Of a DNA stretch of 18,712 nt, positions 14,199 through 18,712 are shown piece after piece. The translations under genes were made by a program, and so were the position numbers. Under the pieces are notes generated by a model. It made no database searches and was not told the origin of the DNA. It was given only the letters and a program-made list of their open reading frames with translations. The DNA comes from Nitrospiraceae bacterium (lineage in GTDB: Bacteria > Nitrospirota > Nitrospiria > Nitrospirales > UBA2166): NCBI GenBank assembly GCA_002726235.1, contig PBSN01000021.1, positions 1 to 18,712 of the forward strand, in the 5' to 3' direction. Position 1 is the first letter of the stretch, and every line of letters begins with the position of its first letter.

Positions 14199-15643
14199 TC
14201 AAGGAACGCGAATTGACTAGAGTTTTCCAGCCAATTGCCGGCGATGCAAATAACCCTGGCTTGAAGTGGGAAACAGTGATGGCTTGGGCGGAAACGAGGA
14301 AGACTCGATCTCTTGTGGCACGTCCGACGTCTCTGGAGGAATGCCAGGCGGTTCTTGGGTTTGCTCGTCAACATGGACTCACGGTCTGTCCGCGTGGGGC
14401 TGGGCATAGTTATGCTGACGCGATCCTCAACAATGGGGAAATCGTTCTGGATATGAGCAGGATGAATCGGATTCTCACATGGGATAGGGAGAACGGGGAG
14501 TTGGTCGTCGAGCCTGGAGTCACTTTTGCTCAAATCTTAAGCAAGGTGTTGCTCGCACGCTGGACTCTTAGTGCCTGCGTGGGGGGGATGGGCGTGACGG
14601 TTGCTGGTGCCGTCTCGAATGATGTTCACGGCAAGGACTCGTGGAAAGTTGGAAATTTTGGTAACCACGTGCTTGCATTGAAATTGCTCACGTCGCAGGG
14701 TGAGGTAGTCACGGTTGACAGAAATGGGGATTATGAGCTTTTTCGATCTGTTGTAGCCGGGCTGGGGCTGCTTGGTGTGCTTGTGGAAGTAACCTTGCAG
14801 TTGCAACGCGTTCCCTCGGCTTTTGTCGAGGTTACGACTATTCCGGTGAGGGATTTGAATGAGTCCCTTGAGGTTATGGAGCGGGCCAAAGAATCCTCGG
14901 ATTTTATCATCTCATGGGTTGATGCGTTTGCTAATGGCAAGGGGCTTGGACGAGGCACTGTCGAAATAGCGCGCTGGTTAGACGTGAGGGAGGACATTGA
15001 CTCGTTGGAGCTTGAGCGCTCATTGACGGTACCTAGGAGCATTTTTGGTCTGTTTCCAGCTACCTTTACCTGGTCGATGGTCCGTCCATTTTTCCGTCCT
15101 AGGATGATCCAAGTAGCAAATGCGGCGAAGTATCGACGTGATCAATGGGGTGGACGGCGGACGGGGAAAGCGCTTTTCACCGATTTTAACTTTATGTTGA
15201 ATAAGATCCCAGGATGGAAACATTTGTACAGGCCTTATGGATATCTAGAGTTCCAGCCTATGATCCCTCGCCATAAAGGCAATGAGATGCTTGCTGAGAT
15301 TCTGAATATGTGCCGCACTGAACAGGCTCAATCACTGCTGTGTGCAGTGAAATCCCACAAGCCAAGCGACTTTCCTCTGTCCTATGCGGGTGATGGTTAC
15401 AGCATTGGAATCGATATCGCTCTACGTGGAAGAGATAGGCAATCGGTTGTGCGGTTTACTAGGAGACTATATGATTACGTCGCAGGCCAAGGGGGTATGG
15501 CGTTTCTTGCGAAAGATGAAACGTTGCCAAGAGACCTTTTTGTGCAGATGTACCCGCGTTACCAGGAGTTTTTGCAAGTGAAGCGAAGGGTTGATTCGCG
15601 GAATCTTTTTGTGTCCGATATGTATAGACGACTGCTTGCTTGA
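14195..15643 (+). CDS. FAD-linked oxidase, DprE1-like (polyprenyl-phosphoryl-sugar 2'-oxidase family)
   Basis: A 482-residue PCMH-type FAD oxidase close to mycobacterial DprE1, which oxidises decaprenyl-phosphoryl ribose at C2'. The FAD half has P-R-G-A-G-H-S-Y (66-73) and V-T-V-A-G-A-V-S-N-D-V-H145-G-K147, aligning with the DprE1 block containing His132 and Lys134. The C-terminal part has L-A-K440-D-E-T, matching active-site Lys418, then M-Y-P-R and V-S-D-M-Y-R-R-L at the end. The position of DprE1 Cys387 is glycine here (G405 in S-I-G-I-D). GTG 14195 overlaps the transporter stop; the longer ATG 14132 would run through that gene. No classical-SDR partner like DprE2 is seen in the window. 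A general sugar-lactone oxidase is the alternative, but the DprE1 match extends along the whole length. Confidence 0.87.
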   Translation: MIKERELTRVFQPIAGDANNPGLKWETVMAWAETRKTRSLVARPTSLEECQAVLGFARQHGLTVCPRGAGHSYADAILNNGEIVLDMSRMNRILTWDRENGELVVEPGVTFAQILSKVLLARWTLSACVGGMGVTVAGAVSNDVHGKDSWKVGNFGNHVLALKLLTSQGEVVTVDRNGDYELFRSVVAGLGLLGVLVEVTLQLQRVPSAFVEVTTIPVRDLNESLEVMERAKESSDFIISWVDAFANGKGLGRGTVEIARWLDVREDIDSLELERSLTVPRSIFGLFPATFTWSMVRPFFRPRMIQVANAAKYRRDQWGGRRTGKALFTDFNFMLNKIPGWKHLYRPYGYLEFQPMIPRHKGNEMLAEILNMCRTEQAQSLLCAVKSHKPSDFPLSYAGDGYSIGIDIALRGRDRQSVVRFTRRLYDYVAGQGGMAFLAKDETLPRDLFVQMYPRYQEFLQVKRRVDSRNLFVSDMYRRLLA

Positions 15644-15667
15644 GATTGGTTGAAAGGCTGCTATACA
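15640..15667 (+). promoter_or_regulatory. Possible promoter at the oxidase stop codon
   Basis: TTGAGA (15640-15645) lies 16 nt before TATACA (15662-15667), and TG one base upstream of the latter gives an extended -10 pattern. It could drive the radical SAM gene and the last SDR across the 325-nt gap. Both hexamers deviate from consensus, so this is tentative. Confidence 0.3.
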
Positions 15668-15730
15668 TTGGTGCAATGGGCGTTTTTTGGAAGCAATGTC
15701 AGTGGGGATGTGAAATTTTCTGCAATGATT

Positions 15731-15763
15731 GTTGATAGCGGTCGGTTCCTTTACCGCTTCAAC
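15731..15763 (+). terminator. Imperfect hairpin, possible terminator
   Basis: GTTGA-T-AGCGGT (15731-15742) pairs with ACCGCT-TCAAC (15753-15763), giving an 11-bp stem with one bulged T and a 10-nt loop. No run of T follows on the + strand (the next bases are TAAAAAG), so it is not a classic intrinsic terminator. It lies 88 nt after the oxidase stop and could be a 3'-end stabiliser or a protein-binding site instead. Confidence 0.4.
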
Positions 15764-15786
15764 TAAAAAGTGCTGAATTTATTGCT

Positions 15787-15951
15787 ATGAAGGAAAGACA
15801 TTCTTATCAAGAGCAGTTGCCCTTTGGTCTTGCTTTCTTGAGTGTGTTCACATCAGGATATTTTTTCACCGAAGCAACCGTTGGCCGTGACATGGTTGTT
15901 TGTGGGTGGTACGGACGTGGATTAAACCCTCAAGTTTTCTCATCTGTGTAG
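15787..15951 (+). CDS. Possible 54-residue small protein
   Basis: An ATG frame of 54 codons lies wholly in the gap before the radical SAM gene. Residues about 13-28 (F-G-L-A-F-L-S-V-F-T-S-G-Y-F-F) are hydrophobic and could be a short membrane segment. No ribosome binding site is visible before the ATG and no family is recognised. Chance open frames of this size are common, so this may not be a gene. Confidence 0.2.
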   Translation: MKERHSYQEQLPFGLAFLSVFTSGYFFTEATVGRDMVVCGWYGRGLNPQVFSSV

Positions 15952-15968
15952 AAAAGTGAAGATGCCCA

Positions 15969-17618
15969 GTGGGTAAGGAAACAATTGCTACGAAAGGTCC
16001 AACCTCGAAGGATATTCGTCCCTGCGAAGTGCTCTTCATAAACCCACCGTGGGTGTCGAAGACGCAGAATATTCGGTCTGGCATGAAGCATGCCATGCCA
16101 CCGCTCTCTATCCTGTCCATAGCTGCCTATCTTGAGTCCCAGGGTCGCCAGGTGCAAGTGTTGGACGCTCACGTGGAGCGGTTGATTGATCATGAGGTGT
16201 GCGATGCCATTCGTCGTGCCAATCCCAAGTGGGTAGGGGTAACTGTGTTGACCGCAACATCCATCACGGCTCATAGGATTGCTCGCTTGGTGAAATCAAC
16301 TTGCCCAGACTGTCAGGTCGTCTTTGGGGGTGTTCATGCCGAAGCCGTCCCTGAGGAAACCCTTGCTAACAGTTCGGTGGACTTTGTGGTGCGCGGGGAT
16401 GGCGAGGAAGTTTTTCTCAACCTTTTGCATGCGGAAGATCCTCGAACGGTGAATGGTATTTGTTACCGGGAAGGGACTTCTGTAACTTATAATTCGCCGG
16501 CCGAAGTGATTATGGACCTCGATAAATATCCGCGGGCGGCTTATCATTTGGTGCCAATGCATCTCTACTATCCGGCAATCGGGGCCTATAAAAACCTTCC
16601 TGCCATAAATATGATGATGACGCGGGGCTGTCCTGGGAAATGCACCTTTTGCAATTCTGCCAATACTACTCTTCGAACTCGCTCGGCGGCGCGCGTGGCC
16701 GAAGATATTCGCTATTTGCATGAAACCTATGGCATTCGCGAAGTTGAGTTCTTTGATGACACCTTTACAGTGATGGTCAAGAACGTGAAAGAATTTTGCC
16801 GTCTCATGAAAGAGGCCAACCTGGATGTAGTTTGGACGGCTTACATTCGGGCAGACTGCTTTAATGAGGAAATGGGGCATGCCATGAGGGATGCTGGCTG
16901 TCACCAAGTACTGGTCGGAGTGGAGTCGGGGAACATGAAGATCCTTGAGCTACTGCGCAAAACTATTTCCCTCGATCGCACCAAGCGGGCTGTACGCATT
17001 GCTCAGAAATGCGGGTTGGATGTCCGTGGGTCATTTATCTTGGGGAATGTCGGTGAAACGACAGAGACCATGATGGATTCATTGCGATTTGCCATGGAAC
17101 TGGATGCCGAGCTGGTCAACTTTCACATCAATACTCCTTATCCGGGAACTCAACTGTACAAGTGGGCCAAGGAGAACGGCGTGTTGGTGACAGAAGAGTG
17201 GACTGAATATGAACTTTCCACGTTTCTTCTTAAGTTGCCAACCGTGACCGCCCAACAGGTTTTCTCGTTCTACGATGAAGCACACAGGCGTTATTTTTTC
17301 CGTTGGGGACCCATCAAGACGCGCCTGAAGCGGATGCGGAGCAGGATGCAGGTACGGGATGCTATTAAGGCATTTTTCTACGTTATGTTGCGGTTGAAGC
17401 CTCATAAGGCTAGCGCTTTTTCGCGTGCGTGGGCGCAGAATTGTAAAGGGGACTTTTTTGATGTGCCGGTCGGCTTTGAAGAGGCAAACTCGACTTTAAC
17501 ATGGGAGTTACGGCAAGGACCTGAGGCTAGTGAAAACAAACCCACACCACTTGATCTTTACGGGTTGCCTGCAGCATCTCAGGAGAACATGTCTAAAGTT
17601 CGCTTGGCCGATAATTGA
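15969..17618 (+). CDS. B12-binding-domain radical SAM protein
   Basis: A 549-residue radical SAM enzyme. Residues about 18-150 form a cobalamin-binding-like domain (V-L-F-I-N-P-P-W at 21-28; V-F-G-G-V-H near 118-123), followed by the 4Fe-4S motif R-G-C221-P-G-K-C225-T-F-C228 and a TIM-barrel-like region with E-F-F-D-D and V-G-V-E-S-G. The architecture matches BchE/HpnJ/P-type methylases and ring-forming enzymes that often act on lipids or sugars. After about residue 450 there is a basic stretch and a roughly 100-residue tail with no recognised domain. GTG 15969 is used because the domain begins soon after it; ribosome binding is weak. It is followed 9 nt later by an SDR. The substrate may be the polyprenyl-linked sugar or its lipid, which is inference. 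Confidence 0.87.
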   Translation: MGKETIATKGPTSKDIRPCEVLFINPPWVSKTQNIRSGMKHAMPPLSILSIAAYLESQGRQVQVLDAHVERLIDHEVCDAIRRANPKWVGVTVLTATSITAHRIARLVKSTCPDCQVVFGGVHAEAVPEETLANSSVDFVVRGDGEEVFLNLLHAEDPRTVNGICYREGTSVTYNSPAEVIMDLDKYPRAAYHLVPMHLYYPAIGAYKNLPAINMMMTRGCPGKCTFCNSANTTLRTRSAARVAEDIRYLHETYGIREVEFFDDTFTVMVKNVKEFCRLMKEANLDVVWTAYIRADCFNEEMGHAMRDAGCHQVLVGVESGNMKILELLRKTISLDRTKRAVRIAQKCGLDVRGSFILGNVGETTETMMDSLRFAMELDAELVNFHINTPYPGTQLYKWAKENGVLVTEEWTEYELSTFLLKLPTVTAQQVFSFYDEAHRRYFFRWGPIKTRLKRMRSRMQVRDAIKAFFYVMLRLKPHKASAFSRAWAQNCKGDFFDVPVGFEEANSTLTWELRQGPEASENKPTPLDLYGLPAASQENMSKVRLADN

Positions 17619-17627
17619 GGTGGAGTT

Positions 17628-18629
17628 ATGCCAGATTTTGTAACTGGGGCAACCGGCTGCGTTGGGCGTTATCTGGTGCGACGGTTGTTGGCCCGGGGCC
17701 GTGATCTTATCTGCGCTGTGCGTTGTCCTGAATCTCTGGCCGGTGACCCCTTATTTAGTTCATCAGGGGTGAGGCTAGTCTGTTGTGATTTTACCGCAGG
17801 GGGGTGGGATAAGGGTGTTTCAACTGACCTAGCAGTCTGTCAGAATGTATTTCACGTGGCGGGCGAGATGCCTCATAGGCCGTCCAGTAACTACGGTGCC
17901 AATAGTTTATGGAAAGTCAATGTCGAAGCTGTGCAACAACTCTATGCGCTTGCGGCCACTGCTAGCGTGAAGCGGTTCTTATTTGTAAGTTCCCTCTCTG
18001 TATACGGGGATAGCCTAAAAAAACCTTGTGACGAATATACTCCGGTTATGCCGGAAGATGCCTATGCTTGCACGAAGGCTGAGGCTGAGCAAGTTCTCAC
18101 GGTTGGGGTTGCTAATGGAGGTCCAGCGGTAATTACCATTCGACCCGGACTTATTTATGGTGATCGAGACACTGGCGTGATCCAGAAGATCATTGCACTG
18201 ATTGATAAGGGCTATTTTCGAATACTCGGGGATGGTGGCAATAGTCGCTCTATTTCTGCAGCTCCATTAGTTGCCGAAGCTCTTTGTGCATTGGTCGAGT
18301 CGAGAGAGCGCTTGACCGTCGTCGATGTAGTGGATCCTCATTCTCCAACCTTGGAAAACCTCGCGGCTGATATCGCTAGTCTTCTTGGTGTGGCTCCACC
18401 ACGCCATATTCCGTTAGCGTTGGTATATCCGGTAGCGACCGTTTTTTCTCTGCTGGCCTTGCTGGGGATGCGGACGAGTTTTAAGGTTTCAGATGTGCGA
18501 AAAATATCGACGTCGAATCCGGTGCGTGGGGAGCGTTTGAGTAGGCTAGTTGGGCGTCTCCCTGACTACTATCGGGAGGCCTTAGCTGAAGATGTTGCTT
18601 GGTATCGAAGGCGTCAGGCGGTTGCATAA
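17628..18629 (+). CDS. NAD-dependent epimerase/dehydratase (extended SDR)
   Basis: A 333-residue extended SDR. The glycine motif is G7-A-T-G10-C-V-G13, catalytic residues are S121-S-L-S-V-Y-G and Y146-A-C-T-K150. A hydrophobic stretch near 261-281 (I-P-L-A-L-V-Y-P-V-A-T-V-F-S-L-L-A-L-L-G-M) is unusual for soluble epimerases and recalls SDRs acting on lipid-linked or sterol-like substrates (3-beta-HSD and hopanoid-associated types). ATG 17628 has a good GGTGGAG box. The gene follows the radical SAM gene by 9 nt. It might reduce the keto product of the DprE1-like oxidase, but it is not of the classical SDR type that DprE2 belongs to, so this is speculative. Confidence 0.85.
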   Translation: MPDFVTGATGCVGRYLVRRLLARGRDLICAVRCPESLAGDPLFSSSGVRLVCCDFTAGGWDKGVSTDLAVCQNVFHVAGEMPHRPSSNYGANSLWKVNVEAVQQLYALAATASVKRFLFVSSLSVYGDSLKKPCDEYTPVMPEDAYACTKAEAEQVLTVGVANGGPAVITIRPGLIYGDRDTGVIQKIIALIDKGYFRILGDGGNSRSISAAPLVAEALCALVESRERLTVVDVVDPHSPTLENLAADIASLLGVAPPRHIPLALVYPVATVFSLLALLGMRTSFKVSDVRKISTSNPVRGERLSRLVGRLPDYYREALAEDVAWYRRRQAVA

Positions 18630-18695
18630 GTTGGGGTTCGGTGTGACGGTAGCCGTGTGAACGTGCGAGAAGAGTAGTCGGAATGATAACGCTTA

Positions 18696-18712
18696 CCCCC
18701 CCCCCCCCCCCC
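18696..18712. repeat. Terminal run of 17 C
   Basis: The window ends in an unbroken run of at least 17 C residues after position 18695. A homopolymer at the very edge is most simply a sequencing or assembly end artefact. Poly-G/C tracts also act as phase-variation switches in surface-polysaccharide loci, so a real tract cannot be excluded. Confidence 0.6.

Larger units (their letters stand above)
15644..15968. other. 325-nt gap between oxidase and radical SAM genes
   Basis: This is the largest break in the gene series apart from the leader at 1-349. It holds a possible promoter at its left edge, an imperfect hairpin (15731-15763) and one short open frame (15787-15951). No tRNA, riboswitch fold or recognised RNA family is evident to me. 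The gap separates the lipid-sugar genes from the radical SAM/SDR pair, so the latter may be transcribed independently. Confidence 0.5.

Noticed and set aside
16296-16907. 203-codon open frame on the minus strand
   Set aside because: It is antisense to the radical SAM gene, which has its cysteine motif here; the frame is a shadow of biased codon use.
1-18712. CRISPR array, tRNA, rRNA or insertion sequence
   Set aside because: No regularly spaced repeats, tRNA-like cloverleaf, rRNA segment, transposase or terminal inverted repeat pair was found.

Overview
The window looks like part of a Gram-negative bacterial cell-surface polysaccharide locus (O-antigen, capsule or exopolysaccharide type). 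Base composition is roughly half G+C by eye, the genes use ATG, GTG and TTG starts, and every supportable gene reads on the + strand with very tight spacing. No phylogenetic marker is present, so I cannot assign a taxon. There are no tRNA, rRNA, CRISPR, transposase or phage features.

Layout. Positions 1-349 hold debris: a well-started but very short reading frame (112-225) that resembles the beginning of a phosphosugar isomerase. A sugar-nucleotide epimerase follows (350-1348). A good sigma70-type promoter with two -10 boxes (1399-1435) then appears to start a transcription unit of about 14 kb. All gaps from 1517 to 15643 are 48 nt or less, and several genes overlap by 1 to 14 nt. The first part (1517-11962) is a nucleotide-sugar factory: a fused cytidylyltransferase/PfkB sugar kinase with the domains in the opposite order to E. 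coli HldE, three extended SDR enzymes, a thiamine-diphosphate E1 alpha/beta pair without E2 or E3, two tandem DegT-type sugar aminotransferases, a SAM methyltransferase and a zinc alcohol dehydrogenase. Together these suggest a modified amino sugar, possibly branched through a two-carbon transfer by the E1-like pair.

The second part (11981-15643) looks membrane-directed. It has two small proteins, each with three predicted membrane segments and a winged-helix-like tail, then a family 2 glycosyltransferase, a small four-helix SMR/ArnE-like transporter and an FAD oxidase clearly similar to mycobacterial DprE1. The simplest reading is that a sugar is loaded on polyprenyl phosphate, oxidised at C2 on the lipid, reduced by an unidentified partner and flipped across the membrane. 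A 325-nt gap with a strong imperfect hairpin follows, then a B12-binding radical SAM protein and a fifth extended SDR. The window ends in a run of 17 C residues that is probably an assembly edge.

Functions are given at family level; exact substrates cannot be read from sequence. The most unusual features are the tandem three-helix/winged-helix membrane proteins, the DprE1-like lipid-sugar module outside its classic mycobacterial setting, and the E1 alpha/beta pair embedded among sugar aminotransferases.
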